Source of the DNA: CAILZL01 sp035548495
GTDB taxonomy: Bacteria; Pseudomonadota; Gammaproteobacteria; Steroidobacterales; Steroidobacteraceae
Assembly (NCBI GenBank): GCA_035548495.1
Contig: DASZSV010000064.1
Location: forward strand, 30,046-94,045
DNA: 64,000 nucleotides
Reading direction: 5' to 3'
Below, one piece after another: positions 44,089 through 53,670 of this stretch (positions are counted from its first letter, which is position 1; every line of letters begins with the position of its first letter). The notes under the pieces were generated by a model that worked only from the letters and a program-made list of their open reading frames with translations, did no database searches and had not been told where the DNA came from. A program made the position numbers and the translations under genes.

Positions 44089-46352
44089 TGTTGATGTGAT
44101 TCCACTGCGGTATTGCAACCATCCTTCATCTGCGGCTGTGTTCCCTGAGGCACAGCCACCACCAAACCATCCGGATCGCATTGCGGTGTTACACCCATGC
44201 CTGTATCAAAGTCGATCATGGTTTCGGTAACACCATCCGGCAGCGGTTCATCCCATGAAGTGGTATCAATGCCCGTCATGATCTGAGTCCACACCGGCAG
44301 CGCACCCGCAGAACCGGTAAATCGCGTGGGAGAATTATCATCATAACCCACCCACACCACCGCGAGATGGCTGCCGGAAAACCCGGAAAACCAGCTATCG
44401 CGATAATCAGAGGATGTTCCCGTCTTGCCCGCGACCATCAGATTGCCCAGTCTGGCTTTGGCGCTGGCTGCGGTGCCGCGTTGCACGACATCCACCATCA
44501 TGCGATTGATCTGGTACACCGCAGCGGGATCAGCCGCCGGTGAAACTTGCAGCGGGAAAGATTGCAATGGCTTGCCGTTCTCATCCAGCACCGCGCGCAC
44601 TGCACGCAATGGCGTGCGGAAGCCATCATTGGCAAAGGTTTCATATAACTGCGCCACATCAATGGGTGCAGCATTGACTGCGCCAAGTATGATGGAAGGA
44701 TTGTTGTCCGGTTTATGACCCAGTCCCAATTGCGTGAACTCATCAGCAATCTTGTCCACGCCCACATCCAGACCAACATTCACCGTGGCGAGATTCAGCG
44801 ATTCCGATAAGGCGCGCACCACTGGTACAGGTCCATTGGCAACGTGTTCAAAATTCTCCGGCGCCCATGTCGATCTGGCGCTGAGCTTAACGACGACGGG
44901 CACATCATTGACAATGGTGGATGCATTGTAGCGGCCGCTTTGAATGGCGGTGAGATACACCACCGGCTTGGCCAGTGAACCGATGGAACGTGTTGCATCC
45001 AGCGCGCGATCAAAGCCGCTGTAGTTCACCTGTCTGCCACCGACGATGGCGTTCACTTCACCACTGTGTGATGACACCACCACGACCGCACCTTCCAGCG
45101 ATTCGTTCTTGCGCCGCGCCGCCTTGTCGAGCCGGTTCAACTCGGTGGTCAGTGCATCTTCAGCACGCTTCTGTACCCGGGGATCGAGTGTGGTAAACAC
45201 CGTCAATCCGGCTTCAGTGAGATCAGCATCCTTGTAATCGCGATGCAGAGTACGGCGCACGAAGTCAAGAAAAGCGGGATAGTAGTTGCTGGCATTACTG
45301 CTGCCATTGATCAAACCCAACGGCATGGTCTTGGCGCGATTGGCATCGTCAACTGAAACCAGCTTATCGTGTGCAAGAATGTCCAGGATCATGTTGCGCC
45401 GGGCCAGTGCCCGTTCCGGGTGCTTGCGCGGATTGTAGTAGGTGGCGCTGCGCACTTCGGTCACCAGCAATGCAATCTCGTTCAATTGCAGTTCACGCAA
45501 TGGTTTGCCGAAATAAAACTCACTGGCCAGGCCAAAGCCGTGAATGGCGCGATCACCATCCTGGCCCAGATGAATTTCATTGATGTAGGCATTCATCAGA
45601 TCGGCCTTGTCGAAATGCGCTTCGAGCAGAATGGCCATTACCGCTTCGGTGATTTTGCGGCTGAGCGTTTGCTGGTTGTTGAGAAAGTAGCTGCGCACCA
45701 GTTGCTGTGTGAGCGTTGAACCGCCCTGATCAAAATGACCATGACGGATGTCAATCCACAATGCGCGCAGAATGCCCAGCGGATCAACACCAATGTGCGA
45801 ATCGAAGCGGCGGTCTTCCACCGCTTTCAACGCCGCCGGCAGCAGCGGCGGCACTTCATCCGGCGTGACAATGATGCGGTCTTCACCATGAACCGGAAAG
45901 ATGCTGCCAATGAGCAAGGGATCCAGACGGAAAACAGGAATGTCCTGTCCCTTGTTGTCCCACAGTTGCCGCACATGATCTCCATTGAACGCAATAGTCA
46001 ACACCCGCTCCGGACGATTGTCATCCATGAAACGGAACGGCCGTGATACCAGATTGATGCGGTCCTTGAGAAGCTGGTAACTGCCGGACTGAGTGACCTG
46101 CGCCACCTGATCATAACCAAGGCGGCGCAGTTCCGTCTGCAATTCGTTGATGGACAGCGATTCACCGGCATACAGTTCCAGCGGTTGCGCATACACCTTG
46201 GCAGGCAGTGTCCAGCGGCGTCCCTCAAACTGCGTGGTGATCAGGTGATCCAGTTGCAGCACCCACAATCCGATCAACAGAATGGGCAGCAGCATCACGG
46301 CCAGCATGTGCGGCCAATATTTTTTGAAAAACGTCTTCAGTTGAACTTTCAT
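44085..46352 (-). CDS. mrcB: Bifunctional penicillin-binding protein 1b
   Basis: The protein has 755 residues. One N-terminal membrane helix (about 15-34) is followed by a UB2H-like domain (about 55-145, with YAQPLELYAGESLS). The GT51 glycosyltransferase domain has Glu179 in AVEDRRF and GGSTLTQQLVRSYFLNNQQTLSRK. The transpeptidase domain has the active-site serine Ser459 in SLAK (459-462), SLN and KTGTSSDYRDSWF. The UB2H domain identifies the PBP1b type over PBP1a. The enzyme polymerises and cross-links peptidoglycan. It is coupled to the downstream lipoprotein gene. Confidence 0.95.
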   Translation of the reverse strand: MKVQLKTFFKKYWPHMLAVMLLPILLIGLWVLQLDHLITTQFEGRRWTLPAKVYAQPLELYAGESLSINELQTELRRLGYDQVAQVTQSGSYQLLKDRINLVSRPFRFMDDNRPERVLTIAFNGDHVRQLWDNKGQDIPVFRLDPLLIGSIFPVHGEDRIIVTPDEVPPLLPAALKAVEDRRFDSHIGVDPLGILRALWIDIRHGHFDQGGSTLTQQLVRSYFLNNQQTLSRKITEAVMAILLEAHFDKADLMNAYINEIHLGQDGDRAIHGFGLASEFYFGKPLRELQLNEIALLVTEVRSATYYNPRKHPERALARRNMILDILAHDKLVSVDDANRAKTMPLGLINGSSNASNYYPAFLDFVRRTLHRDYKDADLTEAGLTVFTTLDPRVQKRAEDALTTELNRLDKAARRKNESLEGAVVVVSSHSGEVNAIVGGRQVNYSGFDRALDATRSIGSLAKPVVYLTAIQSGRYNASTIVNDVPVVVKLSARSTWAPENFEHVANGPVPVVRALSESLNLATVNVGLDVGVDKIADEFTQLGLGHKPDNNPSIILGAVNAAPIDVAQLYETFANDGFRTPLRAVRAVLDENGKPLQSFPLQVSPAADPAAVYQINRMMVDVVQRGTAASAKARLGNLMVAGKTGTSSDYRDSWFSGFSGSHLAVVWVGYDDNSPTRFTGSAGALPVWTQIMTGIDTTSWDEPLPDGVTETMIDFDTGMGVTPQCDPDGLVVAVPQGTQPQMKDGCNTAVESHQQ

Positions 46353-46472
46353 TCTGCGCAGCCGCTAAAATGGGTGGCCATGTGACTTACCATGTCGCCC
46401 TGACAAGTATGTCATTATAAACAGACGCCCAGTACGAATATCCACAAACTTGCGTAACCTGCCGGAGTGAGT

Positions 46473-47420
46473 GTGCAGCCCATCATATCGGTATCCAATG
46501 TCGCCAAGACCTATGGCACCGGCTTCGTCGCGTTGAAACAGGTTTCGCTGGACATACGCAAGGGTGAGATTTTTGCATTGCTGGGACCCAACGGCGCAGG
46601 CAAGAGCACGCTGATCAACATCATCTGCGGCATTGTCAATGCATCATCAGGCACTGTGCAGGCCGATGGTCATGACATCGTGCGCGACTATCGCAAGGCA
46701 CGTTCCAGAATCGGTCTGGTGCCGCAGGAACTGGCCAGCGATCTGTTTGAAAGCGTGTGGGCCACGGTGCGTTTCAGCCGCGGACTGTTTGGCAAGGCCC
46801 GCGATGATGCCTATCTTGAACGCATGCTGCGTGACTTGTCGTTGTGGGAAAAGAAGGACAGCCGCATCATTGAATTGTCCGGTGGCATGAAGCGCCGTGT
46901 AATGATTGCCAAAGCGTTGTCCCACGAACCGGAGATACTGTTTCTCGATGAACCCACTGCAGGCGTCGATGTCGAATTGCGCCGGGACATGTGGAACATG
47001 GTGCGTCGCCTGCGCGATAACGGCGTCACCATCATTCTCACCACTCACTATATAGAAGAAGCTGAAGAAATGGCCGATCGCATTGGCGTCATCAACAAGG
47101 GCGAACTGATTCTTGTTGAGGAGAAAAACAAGTTGATGATGCAGCTTGGCAAAAAGCAGTTGACGGTGTACCTGCAATCGCCGCTGTCGCAACTGCCACC
47201 CGCATTGCAATCGCTGGGAATGGAGTTGTCCACGGATGGCCTGTCCCTGGTTTACACCTTCGATTCACATCGCGAAACCAGCGGCATTGCCGTCATGCTC
47301 AGGCAACTGAGCGAACTGGGTATCGACATCAAGGACCTGCAAAGCAGCGAAAGTTCGCTGGAAGACATTTTTGTCAGCCTGGTGCATGAAGACAAACACC
47401 AGCACGTTCAATCTCGTTAG
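46473..47420 (+). CDS. ABC-2-type transporter, ATP-binding subunit
   Basis: The protein has about 315 residues. Walker A GPNGAGKST, signature LSGGMKRR and Walker B EILFLDEP are intact, and the C-terminal 80 residues form the extension usual in exporters of the YadG/NodI/drug-type group. GTG 46473 is preferred, with CGGAG at good spacing; an in-frame GTG at 46467 would place the ribosome-binding site too close. It forms a transporter with the next gene. Substrates of this group are mostly unknown. Confidence 0.9.
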   Translation: MQPIISVSNVAKTYGTGFVALKQVSLDIRKGEIFALLGPNGAGKSTLINIICGIVNASSGTVQADGHDIVRDYRKARSRIGLVPQELASDLFESVWATVRFSRGLFGKARDDAYLERMLRDLSLWEKKDSRIIELSGGMKRRVMIAKALSHEPEILFLDEPTAGVDVELRRDMWNMVRRLRDNGVTIILTTHYIEEAEEMADRIGVINKGELILVEEKNKLMMQLGKKQLTVYLQSPLSQLPPALQSLGMELSTDGLSLVYTFDSHRETSGIAVMLRQLSELGIDIKDLQSSESSLEDIFVSLVHEDKHQHVQSR

Positions 47421-47429
47421 AGTGTGATC

Positions 47430-48191
47430 ATGAATCTGTACGGCATCCGTTCCATCTATCTGTTTGAACTGGCGCGCTGGTTCCGCACGCTGGTGCAGAG
47501 CATTGCTTCGCCGGTCATCTCGACATCGCTTTACTTCATTGTCTTTGGCTCGGCCATCGGTTCGCGCATGACGCAGATTGACGGCGTTTCCTATGGGGCC
47601 TTCATCGTGCCCGGACTGATCATGCTGTCGTTGCTGACGGAAAGCATTTCCAATGCGTCCTTCGGCATCTACATGCCCAAGTATGCCGGCACCATTTACG
47701 AAATTCTGTCCGCACCGATTTCTGCACTGGAAATCGTAGTCGGTTATGTAGGCGCTGCCGCCACCAAGTCCGTGTTGCTGGGCGTGATCATCGCCATCAC
47801 GGCGCGCATCTTTGTGCCCTTTCATGTTGATCATCCGGTGTGGGCGCTGGCATTTCTGATACTGACTTCGTTTGCATTCAGTCTGTTCGGCTTCATCATC
47901 GGCATCTGGGCCACCGGCTGGGAAAAACTGCAAGTGGTGCCGCTGATGATCATCACGCCGCTCACATTTCTTGGCGGCAGTTTTTATTCCATCAGCATGC
48001 TGCCGCCGTTCTGGCAGAAAGTCTCCCTGTTCAATCCCGTTGTTTATCTCATAAATGGATTCCGCTGGAGTTTTTATGGCATAGCCGATGTGCCGGTTGC
48101 CGCGAGCCTTGCTACCACACTGGCTTTTATTGTGGTATGTCTTGGCATCGTGTCATGGGTGTTCAGGACGGGATACCGGTTGAAGGCATGA
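47430..48191 (+). CDS. ABC-2-type transporter, permease subunit
   Basis: The protein has about 253 residues and six membrane helices, and is of the ABC2_membrane type. VPGLIMLSLLTESISNASFGIYMPK and the PLTFLGGSFYSISMLPPFWQ segment are typical of YadH/NodJ-like permeases. ATG 47430 or GTG 47424 may be the start. It begins ten bases after the ATPase stop and surely forms a transporter with it. Confidence 0.9.
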   Translation: MNLYGIRSIYLFELARWFRTLVQSIASPVISTSLYFIVFGSAIGSRMTQIDGVSYGAFIVPGLIMLSLLTESISNASFGIYMPKYAGTIYEILSAPISALEIVVGYVGAAATKSVLLGVIIAITARIFVPFHVDHPVWALAFLILTSFAFSLFGFIIGIWATGWEKLQVVPLMIITPLTFLGGSFYSISMLPPFWQKVSLFNPVVYLINGFRWSFYGIADVPVAASLATTLAFIVVCLGIVSWVFRTGYRLKA

Positions 48192-48219
48192 ACTTGTTCA
48201 AACAAAAATCCGGACACCT

Positions 48220-49071
48220 ATGCAAACCTATCAAATCAAAGTCGTACTGAACGGTATTGAACCTCCCATATGGCGCAGCCTGCGGGTGCCGTCTGAAATC
48301 ACACTGGAAGTGTTGCATCTCGTGATACAGACAGCGATGGGATGGCATGAGACTCACATGCATGAATTCGCCGTTGGTCAACAAAGATATGCGCCACTGG
48401 ATGACGAGGCATCACCGGATGTACTGGAAGAAGCGGGTGTGCCGCTGGCATCGTTGATCAGCCGGCAAGGCGATACATTGATGTACACCTATGACTTCGG
48501 TGACTGGTGGCAACATGTCATTACACTGGAAAAGATCCTGCCACCCGATAATCAGGCACCCAGGTGCATCAGCGGCGAACGCGCCTGTCCGCCGGAAGAC
48601 TGCGGTGGCATTCCGGGTTATGAAGACCTGTTGCACAGCTTGCGCAATCCGGATGATGCACACAGCGAGGAATCCATCGAATGGGTCAGTGATTTTGATC
48701 CGGAGTATTTCAACCTTGATGCCGTCAATGAAGTACTGTCTGATTTTGCCGTGGAATCGGAACCGCCGCCGCCACGAACCGAGACCATTGCCACGAGTTC
48801 CGGGATCGTTATCGTTGAAGAAGACAACACTCCTCAACCCGTTGCTGATGAAGACCGGATAGACGATGCGGTGCTGGCGCTGTTGTCACTCACGTTTCAC
48901 AACGATCACAACATCACACGCGCGTGGAAGACATTCGACTGGGATGCGCTTAATCGCCTGCATGCCAAGGGATATATTCACAATCCCGTTGGCAAAGTGA
49001 AATCGGTGGCCATGACTGAAAAAGGTGTGGAACGGGCGAAGGAATTGTTTGCGAAGTTGTTCTCACGGTAG
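48220..49071 (+). CDS. pRiA4b ORF3-like protein with C-terminal DUF6429-like domain
   Basis: The protein has 283 residues. The N-terminal part (about 1-170) is a plasmid pRiA4b ORF-3-like domain, recognised by YQIKVVLNGIEPPIWRSLRVP, HEFAVGQQRY, YTYDFGDWWQH and ACPPEDCGGIPGYEDLL. A linker rich in Pro and acid residues leads to a C-terminal DUF6429-like domain, with ALLSLTFHNDHNITRAWKTFDWDALNRLHAKGYI. pRiA4b-type proteins occur as passengers on mobile elements and as chromosomal genes; their function is unknown. The gene follows the permease after 28 bases but is probably unrelated to transport. Confidence 0.82.
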   Translation: MQTYQIKVVLNGIEPPIWRSLRVPSEITLEVLHLVIQTAMGWHETHMHEFAVGQQRYAPLDDEASPDVLEEAGVPLASLISRQGDTLMYTYDFGDWWQHVITLEKILPPDNQAPRCISGERACPPEDCGGIPGYEDLLHSLRNPDDAHSEESIEWVSDFDPEYFNLDAVNEVLSDFAVESEPPPPRTETIATSSGIVIVEEDNTPQPVADEDRIDDAVLALLSLTFHNDHNITRAWKTFDWDALNRLHAKGYIHNPVGKVKSVAMTEKGVERAKELFAKLFSR

Positions 49072-49236
49072 CGTCTGATTTAATTTCCATTCATGAAGCG
49101 ATGGCGGGACCGGGTCGTCTTGTCACCGGACTGGCCATGCTTGGTTAAACCACGCAATTGCCGACAGGCCTATTGCTCCAGCACTTGCCCACCACTATCC
49201 TCCATGGCTCTATTTCATCCCTGCCGGGACAATGTT

Positions 49237-50553
49237 ATGAAAAACCTTACTGCCTGGTGTGTGGGACTGGCGCTGACACTGAGCACTGCCATTAGCTGCG
49301 CAACCGATGCTAATCAATTCGTCAGCGTCAAGGGCATGCACTTCGAACGCGATGGCAAATCTTATTACATCGCCGGTGCAAACATGTGGTACGGCGGTTA
49401 CCTCGGCGCAGCAACGAGCGTGGGTAATCGTGCGCGGCTGATCAAGGAACTCGATAACCTGCAGGCCATGGGCATCAACAATCTGCGGGTACTCGCCGTA
49501 TCCGAGAAAAGCAATCTGCACAGCGCGGTGCATCCCGCCATCACCAATGGTTTCGGCAACTATGACGAAAATCTGCTGATTGGTCTGGACTATCTGTTGT
49601 CCGAAATGGCCAAGCGTCACATGACCGCCGTGCTGTATCTCAACAATTTCTGGCAATGGTCGGGCGGGATGACGCAATACATGAGCTGGATTAATGGCAG
49701 ACCGGTGCAGGATCCCAATGTAACCGGCGACTATCAGGGTTTCATGAAAGAATCCGCGGCGTTCTATCAGAATGAAAAAGCGCAGCAGGAATATCGCAAT
49801 ACCATCAGAAAGATTGTCACGCGCACCAACACCATCACCGGCAAACCTTATGTTGATGATCCCGCCATCATGTCATGGCAACTGGCCAATGAGCCACGGC
49901 CCGGCAATGACAAGGCATCTGCGCAGGAAAAAGCCGTGTATGTGCAATGGGTGAATAACACAGCAAAATACATTCACCAACTGGACAATCATCATCTGGT
50001 GTGTACCGGCAGTGAAGGATTGAAAGGTTCGGCCAATGACATGCAGTTGTACAAAACCGCACATCAGTCAAAGTATGTTGATTACCTCACCTATCATCTC
50101 TGGCCACGCAATTGGTCGTGGTACGATCAGAAGCATGCCGCCGAAACGTGGAACACGATGTGGAAGAAAAGTAAGGAGTACCTCAACGTCCACATTGATG
50201 CCGCAAAGAAAATCGGCAAGCCCATTGTGCTCGAAGAGTTCGGACTGGATCGTGACGATGGTGCTTATGATCCAAAAGCAACCACACACTATCGCGACCG
50301 GTTTTATCGCGATGTACTCGCCGTACTGTATCAACGCGCCAGGGCAGGCGATGCGATTGCGGGTTTCAATTTCTGGGCCTGGAATGGCATGGCACGCACC
50401 CACAACGCAGATTACTGGTGGAAAACCGGTGATGCCTTCATGGGTGACCCGCCGCAGGAACAGCAAGGCATGTATGGTGTTTTCGACTCCGACACTTCGA
50501 CCATATTGATCATCAGGGAATTTGCCGGCAAGTTTCGCGCATTGCAGCGATGA
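49237..50553 (+). CDS. Secreted endo-beta-1,4-mannanase, glycoside hydrolase family 5 (subfamily 7-like)
   Basis: The protein has 438 residues. A signal peptide (MKNLTAWCVGLALTLSTAISCA) precedes the barrel. FYIAGANMW-like YYIAGANMWYGGYL, RLIKELDNLQAMGINNLRVL and the SWQLANEPRPG motif (acid/base Glu219) are present. PIVLEEFGLDRDDG holds the nucleophile, Glu334 or its neighbour Glu333. YVDYLTYHLWPRNW is also typical of GH5_7 mannanases. The enzyme cuts beta-mannan, glucomannan or galactomannan chains internally. ATG 49237 is preferred over an upstream in-frame ATG at 49093 because the signal peptide starts there and GGGA precedes it. It opens the mannan-type locus. Confidence 0.9.
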   Translation: MKNLTAWCVGLALTLSTAISCATDANQFVSVKGMHFERDGKSYYIAGANMWYGGYLGAATSVGNRARLIKELDNLQAMGINNLRVLAVSEKSNLHSAVHPAITNGFGNYDENLLIGLDYLLSEMAKRHMTAVLYLNNFWQWSGGMTQYMSWINGRPVQDPNVTGDYQGFMKESAAFYQNEKAQQEYRNTIRKIVTRTNTITGKPYVDDPAIMSWQLANEPRPGNDKASAQEKAVYVQWVNNTAKYIHQLDNHHLVCTGSEGLKGSANDMQLYKTAHQSKYVDYLTYHLWPRNWSWYDQKHAAETWNTMWKKSKEYLNVHIDAAKKIGKPIVLEEFGLDRDDGAYDPKATTHYRDRFYRDVLAVLYQRARAGDAIAGFNFWAWNGMARTHNADYWWKTGDAFMGDPPQEQQGMYGVFDSDTSTILIIREFAGKFRALQR

Positions 50554-50567
50554 GTGTTAATTAACAC
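50554..50567. promoter_or_regulatory. Perfect 14-base palindrome after the mannanase stop
   Basis: GTGTTAATTAACAC follows the GH5 stop codon directly. A perfect AT-centred palindrome 110 bases before the GH3 start could be an operator for the GH3 promoter. It has no T-run and is too short for a good terminator. The remaining 109 bases before GH3 show no other clear signal. Confidence 0.4.
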
Positions 50568-50676
50568 AATCATCTTTGATTAAATTGAGCGCCGACTACC
50601 GAACGAATGCAGCAGCACAGCGGTCACTTTGTCAAAGAAATCCGCATTCATTCCACCATCATAAAGAGACAGATCA

Positions 50677-53343
50677 ATGTTGAAGACAACCGGCCCGCAG
50701 CGCGTATTCAAGATCATTCCTCGCACTTCATTGATGGTGTGCACCACTCTGCTTGTCACCGCCATCCTATCATGTGCCGCCGCGCAAGTGCCGCATGAAA
50801 CAAAATCGCGAGCTGAATTGCTGGATGAACTGCGCGCAGGCAACTGGCCGGAAGGTAATCGCGATGTATTGATCAAACCCGCTGTCGAAACATTTGTGAA
50901 TGACCTGCTGTCAAGGATGACTCTGGAAGAAAAAGTGGCGCAGATGATTCAGGCCGACATCAGTTCCATCACACCGGATGACTTGCGTAAATTTCCCATT
51001 GGTTCAATTGAAGCGGGCGGCGATTCCGCACCCAACGGTGACATTCATTCGTCGCCGGCTGCATGGCTGGCCATGACCAATGAATATGCAAAAGCGTCCA
51101 GCGAATACCAGTCACCCAATCATCGCGCCATTCCGGTGATCTTTGGCATTGATGCCGTGCATGGTCATTCGCATCTCGGCGGCGCCACACTGTTTCCACA
51201 CAATGTCGGCCTTGGCGCCATGCATGATCCTGCACTCATGACACGCATTGGCCAGATTACCGCACAGGAAGTTTCTGCAACGGGAATTGAATGGACGTTT
51301 GCGCCGACGCTGGCCGTGGTGCGTGACGTGCGCTGGGGACGCAGTTATGAAAGTTATTCCGAAGATCCTGCCGTGGTTGCAAGCTATGCCGGTGCGATGG
51401 TCACCGGCCTGCAGGGCAAATGGAATACCAGCGACTTTGAAGCGCCCGGTCATGTGATTGCATCGGCAAAACATTTTCTTGGTGATGGCGGTACTGAACA
51501 GGGCCGTGATCAATTCGACAACTGGTCTTCCGTGCCCGAATTGATTCGCGTGCATGCTGCCGGTTATCTGCCCGCCATCAACGCAGGCGCGCTTACGGTG
51601 ATGGCATCGTATAACGGCTGGCATGGCATCAAGATGCATGAGAACAAGGTATTGCTTACGGATGTACTGAAAGACCGTTTCCACTTCAATGGCTTTGTCA
51701 TCGGTGACTGGAATGCACAGGAAGAAGTGCCGGGCTGCACGCGCTTTGATTGTGCCGCAGTGATCAACGCCGGAGTGGACATGGTGATGCCGCCGGTAGA
51801 TTGGCGGCGTTTTTACACTACTACACTTGAACATGTAAAAGCCGGTGACATTGCGATGTCGCGCATTGATGATGCAGTGCGCCGCATTCTGCGCGTAAAG
51901 GTACTGGCCGGCATGTTCGATCGTCCATTACCGGCGCAACGTCCCGAAGCCGGTCACTTCGACATCATCGGCAGCGCGGAACATCGTGCAGTGGCGCGAC
52001 AGGCCGTGCGTGAGTCACTGGTGTTGCTGAAAAATAATCATCAAGTGCTGCCCATCAATCCCGCACTACACATTCTGGTGGCGGGAAGCGCAGCGGACAA
52101 CATTGCACAGCAGTGCGGCGGCTGGACCATCGACTGGCAGGCCAGACACAACACCAACAGGGATTTTCATGGCGCGACCAGCATCTATGCCGGCATCAAG
52201 GCAGTGGTTGATAATGCAGGTGGCAGTGTCGAGTTGAATCGCGAAGGCAAGTACTCGCATAAGCCCGATGTTGCCATCGTCATGTTCGGCGAGCATCCGT
52301 ATGCAGAGTTCCAGGGTGATCGTGAAACGCTGGAATATGGTTCAGGCAATTCTCCTGAACTGAAAATCATGCAGCATTTGCAGGCAGAAAAAATTCCGGT
52401 GGTCGCGGTATTTCTTTCCGGGCGTCCCCTGTGGGTGAACCGCGAGTTGAATGCTGTGGACGCTTTTGTTGCGGCGTGGTTGCCGGGCAGCGAAGGCGAA
52501 GGCATTGCCGATGTCTTGTTCCGCAAGAAAGACGGTTCCATCAATCACGACTTCACCGGAACATTGAGTTTCTCGTGGCCAGGCACTGCGATGCCAGTCA
52601 CCTTCAAGAAGGATGATGAAGCTGCTGGTGCATTGTTCCCGCGTGGTTATGGATTGAACTACGCATCCACATCCATCATTCCTCACTTGTCTGAAGATCC
52701 CAAAGCGGCAACTGATCGTCATGATGTTTCCGTACTTTATGCAGACAACCATGTCGTCGCGCCGTGGACCATTAACGTGCAGGATGACGTGGGCAGCGTT
52801 CGTTTCACCAGCATTACACAAACCAGTCCTGCAAAAACACTCAGCGTGACACGCAATGATGCCGGTGTATCCATTGACTGGAATGGTTCGGGACGCGGCG
52901 CGTTTCTTGTCAGCGGCTCGGGTGATGATTTGCAGTCACAGTACAAAGGCGAGGCGTTGCAAGTGAAACTGATGGTACATCACAAACCGCAGCAACCAGT
53001 GTTTCTTGGCATGCTGTGCAGCTTGACCTTTGAAGAAACCCAGGCCGTAAAGCAAGGCAGGATGCCACCCCCAAGGGACAATGGCCTGGGCTGCAAGGCA
53101 ACACGGCTGCCGTTCTATGACATCACCAAACAGTTGAGTGGCGCGCGCGATGCCTTAACCATCACTGTGCCCTTAAGCTGTTTCGCAAAACAGGGCGCAT
53201 CATTGAATAATGTCGTGGCGCCGCTGGCATTGGTAACCGTGGGCAGGTTCAAGGCAACACTTACCGATGCACGCTTTGTCAAAGCACGCAGCACGGCTTG
53301 TAAGAAAGGATTTGCTGATTCGCCGGTCACCCGGATGCCATAA
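50677..53343 (+). CDS. Glycoside hydrolase family 3, exported (beta-glucosidase/exo-glucanase type)
   Basis: The protein has 888 residues. An N-terminal hydrophobic stretch ends with ILSCAAA, so it is a signal peptide and perhaps a lipoprotein (an atypical lipobox). The (beta/alpha)8 domain contains MTLEEKVAQMIQ, VIFGIDAVHGHSHL, ASAKHFLGDGGTEQG and VIGDWNAQ, with Asp344 as nucleophile. The alpha/beta sandwich domain follows (from about 445), and a C-terminal region of about 200 residues resembles the ExoP type of marine and soil bacteria. It should split beta-linked gluco-oligosaccharides, for example from glucomannan. GH3 specificities vary widely, so the exact linkage is open. Confidence 0.92.
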   Translation: MLKTTGPQRVFKIIPRTSLMVCTTLLVTAILSCAAAQVPHETKSRAELLDELRAGNWPEGNRDVLIKPAVETFVNDLLSRMTLEEKVAQMIQADISSITPDDLRKFPIGSIEAGGDSAPNGDIHSSPAAWLAMTNEYAKASSEYQSPNHRAIPVIFGIDAVHGHSHLGGATLFPHNVGLGAMHDPALMTRIGQITAQEVSATGIEWTFAPTLAVVRDVRWGRSYESYSEDPAVVASYAGAMVTGLQGKWNTSDFEAPGHVIASAKHFLGDGGTEQGRDQFDNWSSVPELIRVHAAGYLPAINAGALTVMASYNGWHGIKMHENKVLLTDVLKDRFHFNGFVIGDWNAQEEVPGCTRFDCAAVINAGVDMVMPPVDWRRFYTTTLEHVKAGDIAMSRIDDAVRRILRVKVLAGMFDRPLPAQRPEAGHFDIIGSAEHRAVARQAVRESLVLLKNNHQVLPINPALHILVAGSAADNIAQQCGGWTIDWQARHNTNRDFHGATSIYAGIKAVVDNAGGSVELNREGKYSHKPDVAIVMFGEHPYAEFQGDRETLEYGSGNSPELKIMQHLQAEKIPVVAVFLSGRPLWVNRELNAVDAFVAAWLPGSEGEGIADVLFRKKDGSINHDFTGTLSFSWPGTAMPVTFKKDDEAAGALFPRGYGLNYASTSIIPHLSEDPKAATDRHDVSVLYADNHVVAPWTINVQDDVGSVRFTSITQTSPAKTLSVTRNDAGVSIDWNGSGRGAFLVSGSGDDLQSQYKGEALQVKLMVHHKPQQPVFLGMLCSLTFEETQAVKQGRMPPPRDNGLGCKATRLPFYDITKQLSGARDALTITVPLSCFAKQGASLNNVVAPLALVTVGRFKATLTDARFVKARSTACKKGFADSPVTRMP

Positions 53344-53397
53344 CAAATGCGGGAACTGTCTTTATAGCTTCAGATATAACGCAGCCGCAACAAGCGC

Positions 53398-53445
53398 GAA
53401 TCTGTCGAAGCAAATCAATTTGCATAAAAATGCTTCGACAGATTC
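53398..53445. repeat. Long inverted repeat between GH3 and the esterase gene
   Basis: GAATCTGTCGAAGCA (53398-53412) and its perfect inverse TGCTTCGACAGATTC (53431-53445) enclose 18 bases. Fifteen perfectly paired bases make a strong hairpin, but neither side has a T-run. It may end the GH3 transcript by a Rho-dependent route, protect its 3' end, or be a remnant of a mobile element. The gap (53344-53670) also holds a TATAAT at 53498-53503 followed by TCGCG, which may be part of a promoter for the esterase gene. Confidence 0.6.
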
Positions 53446-53487
53446 AGAACAGCAATGATTTGCCCGGCAACGACGCCACGTCAGGTG

Positions 53488-53643
53488 TTATTTATCGTAT
53501 AATTCGCGCCGATTAAAGAGGCCACCATCATCGGCAAGCACAGATTCGTGTTCATCACAGAACGAATGTAACCGAGCTTCGGTACATCCGCAGAACATGG
53601 TCAATGCATTGCCGCTCAGAATTTCGTTGCCGGATTTCATCCG
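53488..53643 (-). CDS. Possible small hypothetical protein
   Basis: A 51-residue minus-strand frame starts at ATG 53643, with AAGGG just upstream; a longer 62-residue version from 53676 would overlap the esterase start. It is hydrophilic and carries CGC plus a further Cys and His (FCGCTEARLHSFCDEHES), which might bind a metal. No family is recognised. The composition looks more protein-like than the usual shadow frames, but chance cannot be excluded. Confidence 0.3.
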   Translation of the reverse strand, partial: RMKSGNEILSGNALTMFCGCTEARLHSFCDEHESVLADDGGLFNRRELYDK

Positions 53644-53670
53644 CCCTTTTTCATCGTCCGGGAATTTGTC

